A DNA stretch of 45,202 bases, taken from NCBI GenBank assembly GCA_963980215.1, contig CAXBYZ010000006.1:1-45202 (forward strand), given 5' to 3'. Every line of letters starts with the position of its first letter. The first letter of the stretch is position 1. Position numbers and translations under genes: made by a program. This document shows positions 15,700 to 25,623 of this stretch, piece by piece. The notes below the pieces were generated by a model that was given only the letters and a program-made list of their open reading frames with translations, did not search any database and had not been told where the DNA came from. The stretch is from CAXBYZ01 sp963980215. GTDB taxonomy: Bacteria; Patescibacteriota; Microgenomatia; UBA1400; CG1-02-47-37.

Positions 15700-16629
15700 A
15701 TGAAAAAAAAATCTTCTCCAAAAATTAAACTCTGCACTATTATACTTGAGTACCAAAACTCAAAGTTAACTCTTGAGACTTTAGAGTCACTAAAGTCAGC
15801 CTTAACTCCAAGTCATGTTACTCACCACATTATCGTTGTCGACAACAGTCCGGTTCCAGATGGTGTTCTTCAGAAGAAGCTTCCAAGATACAAAAACGTT
15901 GATCTAATCACCACCCATGAAAACACTGGTTTTGCTCATGGCAATAACCAAGGTATCACTCGTGCTTTAGAAAAAGGCTACACCCACATCATGATGTTAA
16001 ATAATGATGTCTTGGTAGATAAATACTTCATCAAACATCTACTTATTGCCATGGATAACGGTGCTGACATAGTTGTCCCAAAAATTTACTTTGCCAAGGG
16101 CTATGAATTCCACAAAGATAGATATAAAAAATCAGAACTAGGAAGTGTTATTTGGTATGCCGGCGGTTACTTTGATTGGGACAATGTTTATAGTAAACAC
16201 ATCGGTATTGATGAAGTCGACAAAGGCCAGTTTGATAAAGCCAAACCCATCGACTTTGCTAATGCTTGTTGTGTCATGATTAAAAAAGAAGTTTTTCAGG
16301 AAATTGGCTTTCTAGACAATGATTACTTTCTCTACTATGAAGACGCCGACTTTTCTTTTAGAGCCTACATGGCAGGTTTTAAGATACTCTACGAACCTAA
16401 GTCAAAAATTTATCACAAAATTTCCTCAAGCTCTGGCGCTGGATCAAAACTTCATGACTACTATCTCACTAGAAATCGTCTTCTTTTTGGCTACAAATAT
16501 GCCTCCGCAAGAACAAAGTTTGCCCTATTTAGGCAAAGCATCACCAAGATCTTAACTGGTCGGCCAGGGGAGAAACAGGGAAACCTTGACTACTACAGAA
16601 AAAAACTAGGCAAAGGCAACATTTTATGA
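15700..16629 (+). CDS. GT2 glycosyltransferase, rhamnosyltransferase-like
   Basis: This 309-aa GT2 is of the WcaE/RfbF/GlfT-like type often annotated as rhamnosyltransferase. Visible motifs are the start of the GT-A fold (LCTIILEYQNSKLTLETLESL), VVDNSP (47-52), HENTGFAHGNNQGI, the NND donor/metal motif at 101-103, ACCVMIKKEVFQEIGFLD, and FLYYEDADFSFRAYMAGFKI with its acidic catalytic stretch. YHKISSSSG follows. It probably adds a sugar to a lipid-linked oligosaccharide at the cytoplasmic face. It is the first of 16 co-directional genes and overlaps the next by four bases. Confidence 0.83.
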   Translation: MKKKSSPKIKLCTIILEYQNSKLTLETLESLKSALTPSHVTHHIIVVDNSPVPDGVLQKKLPRYKNVDLITTHENTGFAHGNNQGITRALEKGYTHIMMLNNDVLVDKYFIKHLLIAMDNGADIVVPKIYFAKGYEFHKDRYKKSELGSVIWYAGGYFDWDNVYSKHIGIDEVDKGQFDKAKPIDFANACCVMIKKEVFQEIGFLDNDYFLYYEDADFSFRAYMAGFKILYEPKSKIYHKISSSSGAGSKLHDYYLTRNRLLFGYKYASARTKFALFRQSITKILTGRPGEKQGNLDYYRKKLGKGNIL

Positions 16630-17414
16630 GTCTAACTATTGTAGTCTTAACCTCAAACAACCAAGATGTGCTTCAAGGTTGCTTAGACTCAATCAAGTCA
16701 CTTGGGAAGATACTAATAATTGATGATTACTCAACCGACAAAACTCTCGCTATTGCCAAAAAATATCAGACTCAAATATTCACCAATAAACTAACAACTT
16801 TTGCCAAACAAAGGATTTTTGCTATCAAAAAAGCAGACACAGATTGGGTTTTTTTCCTAGATTCTGATGAGAGATTAAATAGTCACTTAAGAAAAGAAAT
16901 TAAGCTGGCCATAAAAGACTCTCCTCACTCTGCTTTTCAACTCAAACGCCTCAACTACTTTTTCGGCAAACCAATAAAACATGGCGGTTATTGGCCCGAT
17001 TGGCAAGTTCGCTTATTTAAAATAAAAGACTTTAAGAATTTTTCAGGAGCAGTTCACGAAACCCCTCACTACAATGGTTCTCTAGGAGAGCTAAACAATC
17101 ACCTAACTCACTTTACTCACAAGAATTTAATTGAAGGCTTAAAAAAAAGTATTAACTGGACCGCCCTTGAAGCCGACGACTTTATCAATTCTAATCATCC
17201 TCCAGTAAGATGGTGGCATTTATTAAAAGTCTTCTTCAAAGAATTCTTCTTTAGATACTTTCAAAAAAAAGGTCTCTTGGATGGCTATGTTGGTTTTGTT
17301 GAAAGTTTAATTCAAGCCATCAATAGATTCTTTGTCTACCAGCAAATTTGGGAGAAACAACAATCACCAACCATCGTAGAAAAGTATCAGCTACTAGACA
17401 AAAAAATTCAATGA
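16626..17414 (+). CDS. GT2 glycosyltransferase, WaaE-like
   Basis: This 262-aa GT2 is related to the proteins at 13304 and 31005. It has SLTIVVLTSNNQDVL, IIDDYSTDKT (31-40), the DSD metal motif at 79-81 (WVFFLDSDERL), YWPDWQVRLFK and GAVHETPHY. The N-terminal core is complete, and the C-terminal part contains aromatic-rich amphipathic helices (FKEFFFRYFQKKGL). It is likely cytoplasmic and membrane-associated. ATG 16626 overlaps the preceding stop by four bases. Confidence 0.83.
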   Translation: MSLTIVVLTSNNQDVLQGCLDSIKSLGKILIIDDYSTDKTLAIAKKYQTQIFTNKLTTFAKQRIFAIKKADTDWVFFLDSDERLNSHLRKEIKLAIKDSPHSAFQLKRLNYFFGKPIKHGGYWPDWQVRLFKIKDFKNFSGAVHETPHYNGSLGELNNHLTHFTHKNLIEGLKKSINWTALEADDFINSNHPPVRWWHLLKVFFKEFFFRYFQKKGLLDGYVGFVESLIQAINRFFVYQQIWEKQQSPTIVEKYQLLDKKIQ

Positions 17415-18490
17415 AGATTGGCCTCTACAATCCCTATTTATCAAGCGTTTTAGGTGGCGGGGAGCGTCATTTTCTATCAATCGCTCAATGTCTCTCAAAA
17501 GACCATCAAGTCGACATTATAATAGATAAGCTGGATCCAGCTCTTAAATCCAAGCTAAAAAACACTTTTAATCTCAGGTTAGACAACATTAATTTCATAG
17601 AATCATCTTTTTCTAATCTTTCTATTCTTGCTAGGATTAACTTTACCAAAGCTTATGATATCTTCTACTACATGACTGATGGCAGTTTTTTTATTAGTCG
17701 AGCTAAAAAGAACATTGTCCACTTTCAAATTCCCTTTAAAAACCAACCAACCTTCATCCAAAGACTAAAACTGTCTACTTGGAGTACAATCACTGCCAAC
17801 TCTCAATTCACCAAAGATTGGATTGAAAAAATCTGGAAATTTAAAGTCAAGTACGTCCATCGTGGTTCAATTGATACTAAAAACATAAAACCAGCCAAGA
17901 AACAAAACACCATTCTTTCAGTTGGCAGGTTTATCTCAGACAAAAACGACAAACACTGCAAGCGTCAAGATTTTCTTGTTAGCACTTTCAAAAAAATGTG
18001 TGATCAAGGCCTCAATGACTGGAAACTGGTTTTACATGGCAACTTTGAAAAAGGAACAGACAATCAACTCTTTTTAAAAAAAGTTAAAAAAATCTCAAAA
18101 GGGTACCCAGTCTCAATTCACCATAACTCTTCATTTAAAGAATTAGTAAAAGATTATGCTTCAGCTAAAATCTACTGGCATGCAGCTGGTTATGGAGTTG
18201 ATCAAACTAAAAATCCTCAAGCAGTTGAACACTTAGGTTTAACTACAGCCGAAGCTCAAAGCGCAGGTGTCGTACCGGTAGTTATCAACAAAGGTGGTCA
18301 ACCTGAAGTGGTCAGCCACAATCTTGATGGTTTTCTTTGGGAGACTCAAACACAATTAATTACTCAGACACTTCAATTAATTAAAGACCAAAAATTATGG
18401 CAAAAAATATCCATCACTGCTATTAAAAACTCCAAATCCTTTTCAGAAGAAAAATTTAATACTTTAACAAATAAAATATTTACCATATGA
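17411..18490 (+). CDS. GT4 glycosyltransferase
   Basis: This GT-B-fold retaining glycosyltransferase has 359 aa from the ATG at 17411. That start makes the typical ATGA overlap with the preceding gene and begins at MKIGLYNPYLSSVLGGGERH, the usual family N-terminus. A longer reading from TTG 17348 adds 21 residues with no family resemblance and is rejected. GGGERH, ILSVGRF (start of the donor domain) and the EX7E motif in EHLGLTTAEAQSAG support GT4. An uncommon feature is the KNDKHCKRQDF segment after SVGRF, where many relatives have a shorter loop. The sugar is unknown, probably mannose or glucose from a nucleotide donor. Confidence 0.83.
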   Translation: MKIGLYNPYLSSVLGGGERHFLSIAQCLSKDHQVDIIIDKLDPALKSKLKNTFNLRLDNINFIESSFSNLSILARINFTKAYDIFYYMTDGSFFISRAKKNIVHFQIPFKNQPTFIQRLKLSTWSTITANSQFTKDWIEKIWKFKVKYVHRGSIDTKNIKPAKKQNTILSVGRFISDKNDKHCKRQDFLVSTFKKMCDQGLNDWKLVLHGNFEKGTDNQLFLKKVKKISKGYPVSIHHNSSFKELVKDYASAKIYWHAAGYGVDQTKNPQAVEHLGLTTAEAQSAGVVPVVINKGGQPEVVSHNLDGFLWETQTQLITQTLQLIKDQKLWQKISITAIKNSKSFSEEKFNTLTNKIFTI

Positions 18491-19353
18491 AATCTATCTC
18501 GGTTGTTATTCCAAACTATAAAAAGGAACCCTTAATAAAACACTTACCTCAGGTTATAAAAGCCTGTCCCAACACAGAAATAATAGTTGTTGACGATTGC
18601 TCTCCGGACGATACCGTTACCTACCTAAAAAAACACTTTCCTACAGTTAAGGTTATTCGAAACAAAATTAATCAGAGATTTGCCGAAAACTGTAACATTG
18701 GTTTTCGGGCTGCAAAAGGAGAAATAGTTATCTTAATCAACTCAGACGTAGCCCCCAAAAAGAACTTCTTAACCCCTCTCACTAGACATTTTAAGGATCC
18801 AAAAATGTTTGCGGTTGGCTGTCTGGAAATTCAGACCGTTGATGGAAAAAAAGAAATTTCTGGGAAAAATAAATGCCAATTCAAGAGAGGATTTCTAATT
18901 CACTCAGCTTCAAAGATAAAAAAACTAACTACTCCTTCAAAAAACTGCTGGGCCTCAGGTGGATCTATGGCTTGTGACCGTAAGAAATTTCTAGAAATCG
19001 GTGGTTTTGACACACTTTATAAACCAGCTTACTGGGAAGATATAGATCTATCTTGGAGAGCCAGGGAAAAACATGGCTACAAAATCTTATTTGAGCCTCG
19101 CTCCCAAGTTTTTCACAACCACGAAACTACCAATGTTTCAGTTTTTGGTTTAAGACGCATGGAAATCATGGCCATGAGAAATCAAGTTCTTTTTGTCTGG
19201 AAAAACTTCAAAGGCCAAAAACTTTTAAAACACTTTCTCTGGCTTCCTTATCACCTCACTTTTACCACCATCCGCACCAAAGGAATTTTTCTTGTAGCCT
19301 TCCTTCAAGCCATCAACCATTGGAGAAAAACAAGACATGAAAGTAAAAATTAA
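18487..19353 (+). CDS. GT2 glycosyltransferase
   Basis: This 288-aa GT2 has SVVIPNYKKEPLI (4-16), VVDDCSPDDT (34-43), NCNIGFRAAKGEI, the NSD motif at 85-87, WASGGSMACDRKKFLEIGGFD, and WEDIDLSWRAREKHGYKILFEP followed by VFHNHE. This is the same family branch as rhamnosyl- and galactofuranosyl-transferases. The C-terminal part (from about residue 215) has a hydrophobic stretch that may contact the membrane. It overlaps its upstream neighbour by four bases and the next gene by 17. Confidence 0.83.
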   Translation: MKSISVVIPNYKKEPLIKHLPQVIKACPNTEIIVVDDCSPDDTVTYLKKHFPTVKVIRNKINQRFAENCNIGFRAAKGEIVILINSDVAPKKNFLTPLTRHFKDPKMFAVGCLEIQTVDGKKEISGKNKCQFKRGFLIHSASKIKKLTTPSKNCWASGGSMACDRKKFLEIGGFDTLYKPAYWEDIDLSWRAREKHGYKILFEPRSQVFHNHETTNVSVFGLRRMEIMAMRNQVLFVWKNFKGQKLLKHFLWLPYHLTFTTIRTKGIFLVAFLQAINHWRKTRHESKN

Positions 19354-20914
19354 ATCATTCTTTAAAAAGTACTTCTGGCTCATACTAATTGTAGCTATCG
19401 GAGCCACTCTACGCCTATACAAACTATCTTCAATCCCTTTATCTTTAAACTGGGATGAAACCGCAATTGGTTGGAACGCTAAAACTTTGTTTCACACCAG
19501 AAGGGATGAGTACGGAACTCTACTCCCTTTAAGCTTTAAGTCATTTAGTGACCACAAGGCCCCTTTCTTGGTCTACTTAACAGCTCCGTTTGTTGGTCTA
19601 CTTGGATTAAAAGAGTGGGTAGTTCGACTCCCTTCAGTTTTAGCAGGATTAATAACTATTATAGTTGCCTACTTTTTAAGTCTAGAGATCGGAGTCAGCC
19701 AAAACTTAAAGCAAAAATCAAGAAAGATGCTTGCTACTGTTAGTTCAACATTTATTGCCTTATCTACTTGGCACACCTACTTTAGTCGACCAGCCTTTGA
19801 ATCAAACGTTGCCTTAATGTGGCTTACTCTTGGAGTCTGGCTATTTTTATTATCACTAAAAAATTTTAACCTCATTTTTCTATCTGGCTTGTCATTTATT
19901 CTATCCATATACACCTATCACAGCCCTAAAATTATCTTACCTATATTTTTACCCATAATTTTTTTACTCTACAAAAAAGAACTTCTAAAGCCAATAAAGA
20001 AAAACTTAAAATTTTATCTAACTTCATCCGCTATTCTCTTAATCACAGTAATTCCAATTCTAAAAGTAAACCTTAATCAAGAGGCTTCCAGTCGAGCCAA
20101 AAGCACAATTATTCTTTACGATGACAACGCAAACCCAAAACCCTTGAATCGTGAACTTCTGGGTAAATTTATTTCAAACTACTCTCTTCACCTAACCCCC
20201 AAAAGCTTCATAAAAGGGAACTCAGACAACTATCGTCTTAGTATGAAAAACAATGGCCTCATGCCCGTGGTCCAGTACCTTCTTTTTCTTATTGGTCTAA
20301 TTTTTCTACTCAAAAACCACAAAAACAAAACCTCCATACTTCTTATTTCTTGGTTTCTACTAAGCTTTCTCCCCTCAGCCTTAGGCAAAGATATCGTACC
20401 TAATAACATCCGCAGCCTAAACTCTCTAGTTCCAATCCTTCTTATCTCAGCCTTAGGTTTTGTAAAAATTTGGGAGCTAATTAAGCCAAAGAAGGCAAGA
20501 AATATTGTCATTCTTGTTATCATTATTTTTTATTTTTGTGGCATCATTAAAGCTCTTAAAGAATACTTTATAGATTTTCCTAACTACTCAGCCCAAGACT
20601 GGCAATATGGATACAAGCAAGCAGTTCAAGTGGTCAAAAGTCATGAGCATGAAGTAGACTCTATTATCATTACCACCCATTATGGTCAGCCCCACATTTT
20701 TACCTATTTTTTCCAAAACCGAAAACCCCTCGATGTTTTCTGGGGTAGCATGATTAGTTATCAATTCAAAAAAATTGATTGGAGTACACTAATAAACCAA
20801 CAAAATCAGTTAATTATTGCCACACCTGAAGAAATCTCCCCAAAAGATCCAAAGGTTATTGATATAATTAACTTTCCCGATAACACCACCGCTTTTGTCG
20901 TTGTAAAAACATGA
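19337..20914 (+). CDS. GT-C glycosyltransferase, paralogue 1 of the five-member set
   Basis: This 525-aa PMT-like polytopic protein has the catalytic DE at D40/E41 (LNWDETAIGWNAKTL) in the first outer loop, then RRDEYGTLLPLSFKSFSDHKAP and VRLPSVLAG. These are shared, in varying degree, with the proteins at 24016, 25613, 27273 and 28754. About 11 helices follow, then a C-terminal outside domain starting with AQDWQYGYKQAVQVVK. The WQYGYK motif recurs in two paralogues. It should use a polyprenyl-phosphate sugar on the cell exterior. The ATG at 19337 lies 17 bases inside the preceding gene. Confidence 0.83.
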   Translation: MKVKIKSFFKKYFWLILIVAIGATLRLYKLSSIPLSLNWDETAIGWNAKTLFHTRRDEYGTLLPLSFKSFSDHKAPFLVYLTAPFVGLLGLKEWVVRLPSVLAGLITIIVAYFLSLEIGVSQNLKQKSRKMLATVSSTFIALSTWHTYFSRPAFESNVALMWLTLGVWLFLLSLKNFNLIFLSGLSFILSIYTYHSPKIILPIFLPIIFLLYKKELLKPIKKNLKFYLTSSAILLITVIPILKVNLNQEASSRAKSTIILYDDNANPKPLNRELLGKFISNYSLHLTPKSFIKGNSDNYRLSMKNNGLMPVVQYLLFLIGLIFLLKNHKNKTSILLISWFLLSFLPSALGKDIVPNNIRSLNSLVPILLISALGFVKIWELIKPKKARNIVILVIIIFYFCGIIKALKEYFIDFPNYSAQDWQYGYKQAVQVVKSHEHEVDSIIITTHYGQPHIFTYFFQNRKPLDVFWGSMISYQFKKIDWSTLINQQNQLIIATPEEISPKDPKVIDIINFPDNTTAFVVVKT

Positions 20915-22137
20915 AATCACTAACATCACTAACATCCAAAATTAAAAGAAATAAATTCACTTTTTTTAGCTGGTTCCTATTTTTAGTTACCAGATTATTA
21001 ATCTTAAAACTTCCGCCACTCTACTACTCAGATGTCTCACACGACTACGAGAGATACGCCAATATGTGGTGGTATGGTCTCACTCCGTATCTAGAGCACT
21101 ACTACGAGTACCCACCAGCCACTATTCCACTACTCCTTGCCCCCTTGTGGTTAGACCAAAAAGGTCTCGGATTTTACTACCAAAACTATCGTACTATCAT
21201 ATTTGGCTTAGAGTTTTTTCTCTTTTCCTTGATTGTTAAAACCCTAAAAAATCGATCATTAAAAGCCAAGTATTTATCAATTATTTTCTACTGCCTTATT
21301 GGCTTAGTGGCCAAAGATTTTTGGTACGAAGGCTTGGATCTAGTTTTTATCGGCTCCTATCTTGCCGCCATACTATTTCTCCTTAAAGGTAAAGACATTA
21401 AAAACAGCATCACAACTTGGTTTTTCTTTTGGCTCTCATTTGGAATTAAGTTTATGACTCTGCCCTTATTTCCAGCTCTCTTTGCTTCGATCAAAAATAA
21501 ATTTAGAAACAAACTTCTACCCATTATCATTGGCGGGGTTATTGTTTGGGGAGTACCAATAATTATCTTTAGGTCATCTTTATTGGTAAGTGTCGTTTTT
21601 CACCTTAATCGGCCGGCCAAGTATGGCTCCTTTCAAAGCCACCTAGCAGATTTTGCCAATCACTTTACTCAATCTGAAACACGCACTACCAAGCCTCCTG
21701 ACTATCAACTTGAAGGACCAATCTCTGCTCAACTCGAAAATATTTTTGGACCCGTATTCTATATAGGAATAGTAGTCATTGCTTTAATTAGTTTTATTCA
21801 CATCACAAAAAGAAAAAACCCAGACCTAAAAAGCTTGCTTAAATACTCACTGATATACATTCTTTTTATCTTTTTATCCGGGAAAACTTTTTCTTCACCT
21901 TTTTATATCTGGTTAATTCCACTTTTAGCCATCTTTCCATTTAAAACCACAAAAAACCAAAGCCTAGTTTTCTTACTCACTCTCTACATGATCATTTTAG
22001 ATACCACCTCCCTCATATCATTGCCCCCTACACCTGTTTTAGGTCCAGTAACTTTAAAACTACTCAGAGATTCTACTAGATTTATCCCTATGTTTATTCT
22101 CTTAGCATTTTTTTCTACAATTAAAGATAAAAAATAA
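20911..22137 (+). CDS. GT87-like membrane mannosyltransferase
   Basis: This 408-aa membrane protein has about ten helices. The N-terminal outer loop reads YYSDVSHDYERYANMWWYGL, with candidate catalytic Asp residues D41 and D45, followed by TPY, YEYPP (65-69) and PLLLAPLW. The spacing D...Y...G..PY....YPP is characteristic of GT87/DUF2029 polyprenyl-phosphate-mannose-dependent mannosyltransferases. SFGIKFMTLPLFPAL resembles the family's conserved K-containing helix. It is not a member of the DE-type paralogue set around it. It overlaps the previous gene by four bases and is followed after 2 bases by the next. Confidence 0.77.
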   Translation: MKSLTSLTSKIKRNKFTFFSWFLFLVTRLLILKLPPLYYSDVSHDYERYANMWWYGLTPYLEHYYEYPPATIPLLLAPLWLDQKGLGFYYQNYRTIIFGLEFFLFSLIVKTLKNRSLKAKYLSIIFYCLIGLVAKDFWYEGLDLVFIGSYLAAILFLLKGKDIKNSITTWFFFWLSFGIKFMTLPLFPALFASIKNKFRNKLLPIIIGGVIVWGVPIIIFRSSLLVSVVFHLNRPAKYGSFQSHLADFANHFTQSETRTTKPPDYQLEGPISAQLENIFGPVFYIGIVVIALISFIHITKRKNPDLKSLLKYSLIYILFIFLSGKTFSSPFYIWLIPLLAIFPFKTTKNQSLVFLLTLYMIILDTTSLISLPPTPVLGPVTLKLLRDSTRFIPMFILLAFFSTIKDKK

Positions 22138-22139
22138 TT

Positions 22140-24032
22140 ATGACTTTACTGGTAAACTTGATTGGCTTTCTAGTTTTCTTCTACATTTTTTCCTATCTTC
22201 CCGGATTACTTATTCTAAAAAAATTAAAAATTAAATCATTTTGGGATCTAGATTTAGCTGTTGGCATTACTCTTCTTGGTTCAACTCTTTTCTTTGGAAG
22301 ATGGCTGCTCCCAACCAACTATATTTTATCTATTATCTTTCTCATTTTAATTAGCTATCTATTCTTAAACTATAAACAACTTAACTTAACAATCCCCAAG
22401 ATTAAGCTCAACTACAAATTACTACTCGTTTTATTATTAGGGGTGACCGCTCAATCTCTGCCCTACATTACTTCTCTAATTAAAGGGGAGTCATATCTTT
22501 CCAGCTATATTTTTTCCAATCACGATCAAGCCTGGCACGCCTCCTTAATTTACGAACTAGTCAATCACTTTCCTCCTCAAATCCCCGGGTTTTCCGGAGT
22601 TACTTTAAAAAACTACCACTATCTTTATGATCTAATCCTAGCCGCTAATTTAAGTTTCTTGCGTCTAAACTTAAACTATCTCTTACAAGGTATTTACCCC
22701 ATCGCCATATCTTTCTTATTTGGAACTACCATCTATCGAGTTACCACCCTCTTAACCAAGAGTAAACTTACCCCTATTTTAGCTGTTTTCTTTGGTTACT
22801 TTGCCAATAACTTAAGTTTTTTACAGCAATTTATAGGGAAAAATGATTGGCAAATTAGTGACTTGATTATTGATCAACCAATTATTTACCTGTTTAATCA
22901 CCAAACCGTTCTCTCCATTAGTCTAGTTACTTACTTGGCCATACTAATTACAAAAGTAAATAGTAAGAAACTCGAATTCAACAAATCTTTGATTATATCT
23001 TTGAGCATCACCAGCTTAATTCTCTTAAAGATCTATGCCTTTATTACCATTATTTTTGCACTAGCTATTTATTGGCTACTTAACATAAAAAATAAAAACA
23101 TCCTGTTAATTCTTTCTATATCTGGGCTTATTTCTTTAGTTTACTTAGGTTTAACTTTTAATCTTGGCGGTAAATTCTTAAACTTTAATCCCGGCTGGAT
23201 TGCTGAAGCATTTTTTGATAAAACTCTCGCCCCCATATTTCCAAAACTTCATGGTTTGCAAATGATTTGGCATCAGCAAGGAAATAATTTAAAATTAACT
23301 CTCCTAAAATTATTCTCTCTCACCCTCCTCCTTATCTCCAGCTTTCATTTGCGATTATTGGGATTTTTTTCACTATTTAAAAGACCAAAACCGATTGTAA
23401 AAATCCTCACCTTAACCAGTCTCACCTCCATAATCCTTTCTTTAATCGGGAACCAAGTCTCCAGCGCCTACAACATTATCCAATTTCTACCATACGCCTT
23501 AACCCTCTCTACCATTCTTTCACTGTTATTTCTTGAGAAGCTAACATTCTTTGTAAAATATCTAATTCTTTTTCTTTTTATTATTACTAGTCTTCCTAGT
23601 ATTAAAACAATTCAAGGGTATCTAAGACCTCAAGATAATTATTTAATTTATCAAGAAAAAATAGATTTACTAAAAACATTAAGCACTAAACCACAAGGAA
23701 CTATCGTTTCCTTTGTAGAAGAAAATAGTGAAAATAATTTATTAAGTTCAGCTTCTCAGCAAAGGTCATTTTACGCCGATCAAAAACAATTAATCGTTTT
23801 AGGTCAAAAATACGCTCAAAGACAAAAAATTATTAAGCAACTGGATAAAGATTTTTCAAAATTAACTATTGAAGACAAAACAATCATCAATGCCTATAAC
23901 CTAAAATATTTTCTAACCCCGGCTAAGGCTTGTGATCTTGGCAATAAACTCTTAACCGCAAAATGCATTGACCCGTCATTTACCCTCTTAAACACAATGA
24001 AAGGCTTAAGTCTCTATGAATATTATCAATAA
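22140..24032 (+). CDS. Large GT-C-like polytopic membrane protein
   Basis: This 630-aa protein has about 13 helices and then a soluble C-terminal domain of about 120 residues. No single family is certain. The main outer loop has SNHDQAWHASLIYEL (D129 with H128 and H133) and FPPQIPGFSGVTLKNYHYLYD (FPPQIPGFSG 144-153). This recalls the FPP.NPW.AG..L.YYYF pattern of DUF2298/YYY-type membrane proteins and other GT-C enzymes. The tail contains two Cys (KACDLGNKLLTAKCID) that could form a disulfide outside the membrane. It sits inside a run of GT-C genes, so a sugar-transfer role is the best guess. It overlaps the following gene by 17 bases. Confidence 0.65.
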   Translation: MTLLVNLIGFLVFFYIFSYLPGLLILKKLKIKSFWDLDLAVGITLLGSTLFFGRWLLPTNYILSIIFLILISYLFLNYKQLNLTIPKIKLNYKLLLVLLLGVTAQSLPYITSLIKGESYLSSYIFSNHDQAWHASLIYELVNHFPPQIPGFSGVTLKNYHYLYDLILAANLSFLRLNLNYLLQGIYPIAISFLFGTTIYRVTTLLTKSKLTPILAVFFGYFANNLSFLQQFIGKNDWQISDLIIDQPIIYLFNHQTVLSISLVTYLAILITKVNSKKLEFNKSLIISLSITSLILLKIYAFITIIFALAIYWLLNIKNKNILLILSISGLISLVYLGLTFNLGGKFLNFNPGWIAEAFFDKTLAPIFPKLHGLQMIWHQQGNNLKLTLLKLFSLTLLLISSFHLRLLGFFSLFKRPKPIVKILTLTSLTSIILSLIGNQVSSAYNIIQFLPYALTLSTILSLLFLEKLTFFVKYLILFLFIITSLPSIKTIQGYLRPQDNYLIYQEKIDLLKTLSTKPQGTIVSFVEENSENNLLSSASQQRSFYADQKQLIVLGQKYAQRQKIIKQLDKDFSKLTIEDKTIINAYNLKYFLTPAKACDLGNKLLTAKCIDPSFTLLNTMKGLSLYEYYQ

Positions 24033-25623
24033 AAAAACAACAATCCTTTTTATTGTTCTCTTTTCAATCATTACTTTTATTCGCCTATTTAATCTATCCT
24101 CGTCGCCAGCTTCACTTTATTGGGAAGAAGCCGCTCTTGGTTACGACGCTTACTCAATTTTAAAAACCGGTAAAGACTTTCACGGCCATAAATTTCCACT
24201 AGTGGCTTTTGAATCCTTTGGTGACTACAAACCCTCTGGTTATTTTTACGCTACCGCTTTATCAGAAAAATTTCTTGGCTTAAATACATTAGCAGTTAGA
24301 CTGCCTTCAATTATTTCAGGTTTTATTATTATTATTTTTAGCTACTTAATCTCACTTGAAATATTCAAGAACAATAAACAAAAAATAATAATTGGTCTCA
24401 TTTCAGCAGCTTTAGTAGGGGTTTCTCCGTGGGCTTTTCAATTTTCCCGAGCTGGTTTTGAAGCAAACTTAGCCACTGCCTTGTCAGCTATGGCTATCTG
24501 GCTTTTGTTAAAATCTCAAAAAAGCATCAAACATTTATTTAGTTCTGTTGTTTTGTTTGCTATAAGCATATATACCTACCACTCTAGTCGCATTTTTACC
24601 CCCCTCTTTTTGCTTATTTATCTTCTGATCAACTTTAAATCAATCCTAAAAAATAAACGCTCTTGGCTACTAGCCGGATTAATCGGTCTCATCCTTACTT
24701 TTCCAATCATCATCAACTTAAATAATCCAGAGGTCAAGCATCGTTTTGAGGAAACCAGCGCTTTTAGTGATCTTGCCCCGATCATTAAGATTAATCAGCA
24801 AAGAGCAGATCATCAAAACTCTTTTGTTTCAAAAATTATTTATCATCGGTACTGGTACTACACCGAAACAGTAATCAAAAATATTGCCAGTAACTTAAAT
24901 TTAAACTATTTATTGATAAGCGGTGATGAGAACAAGCGTCACTCCACAGGAGAATCAGGAATATTTTACCCCCTAGATTTTATCCTGATCATATCTGGCC
25001 TAATTTATTTATTTAAACACAAATCAAAACCTTTACTTATCCTTATTTTCTGGTGGTTAGCGGCTCTAGTTCCAGCCAGCCTCACCAAAACCAACCCTCA
25101 CGCTCTCCGCAGCCTGCTAGCTATCCCTGCCCCACAAATACTAGCTTCTTTTGGAGCTTTCACCTTATTTTCTACTTTAAAGAAATATAAAAAAATAACT
25201 CTCTATACTTTCATTTTCATCTACTCTACCCTTGTCTTTAGACATTACTACAACTACTTTACTTCCTACACAAAAACTTACGCCAGCCAATGGCAATACG
25301 GTTACCAGGACTTAATCAGATATATAAAAGACAATCAAGATAACTACGATCAGGTTTTTATTACCAATCAACTAGGTAGACCCTCAATCTACTACTTTTA
25401 TCACCTAAAAATTAACCCAAAAGCTGTTCAACAAGAAGAATCAACTGCAAAAAAAGATCAAGGAGAGAGATTAAGTTTTAAAAACATTAACTTTTATTTG
25501 CCACCCCTTATTCCCTCAAACTCACTTTCAGTCACCACCACCCCATACTCATCAGATCGGGATATACTATATATAGTTAAAGATTTAATAAATCAGCCAG
25601 TTTTTTACATCTATGAACACTAA
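24016..25623 (+). CDS. GT-C glycosyltransferase, paralogue 2 (catalytic D replaced by E)
   Basis: This 535-aa protein is collinear with the 19337, 25613, 27273 and 28754 proteins: SLYWEEAALGYDAYSILKTGKD, FPLVAFESFGDYKPSG, VRLPSIISG, about 11 helices, then an outer domain beginning ASQWQYGYQDLIRYIK. The position that is Asp in the other four (DE motif) is Glu here (E37 E38, WEEA). PMT-family enzymes depend on that acidic residue, so the change could alter activity or sugar choice, or be tolerated as a conservative swap. Its start lies 17 bases inside the preceding gene and its end overlaps the next by 11. Confidence 0.82.
   Translation: MNIINKKTTILFIVLFSIITFIRLFNLSSSPASLYWEEAALGYDAYSILKTGKDFHGHKFPLVAFESFGDYKPSGYFYATALSEKFLGLNTLAVRLPSIISGFIIIIFSYLISLEIFKNNKQKIIIGLISAALVGVSPWAFQFSRAGFEANLATALSAMAIWLLLKSQKSIKHLFSSVVLFAISIYTYHSSRIFTPLFLLIYLLINFKSILKNKRSWLLAGLIGLILTFPIIINLNNPEVKHRFEETSAFSDLAPIIKINQQRADHQNSFVSKIIYHRYWYYTETVIKNIASNLNLNYLLISGDENKRHSTGESGIFYPLDFILIISGLIYLFKHKSKPLLILIFWWLAALVPASLTKTNPHALRSLLAIPAPQILASFGAFTLFSTLKKYKKITLYTFIFIYSTLVFRHYYNYFTSYTKTYASQWQYGYQDLIRYIKDNQDNYDQVFITNQLGRPSIYYFYHLKINPKAVQQEESTAKKDQGERLSFKNINFYLPPLIPSNSLSVTTTPYSSDRDILYIVKDLINQPVFYIYEH

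Noticed and set aside
17348..17410. TTG-initiated N-terminal extension of the GT4 gene
   Set aside because: The extension overlaps the upstream gene out of frame and has no family resemblance. ATG 17411 gives the usual ATGA overlap and start motif.
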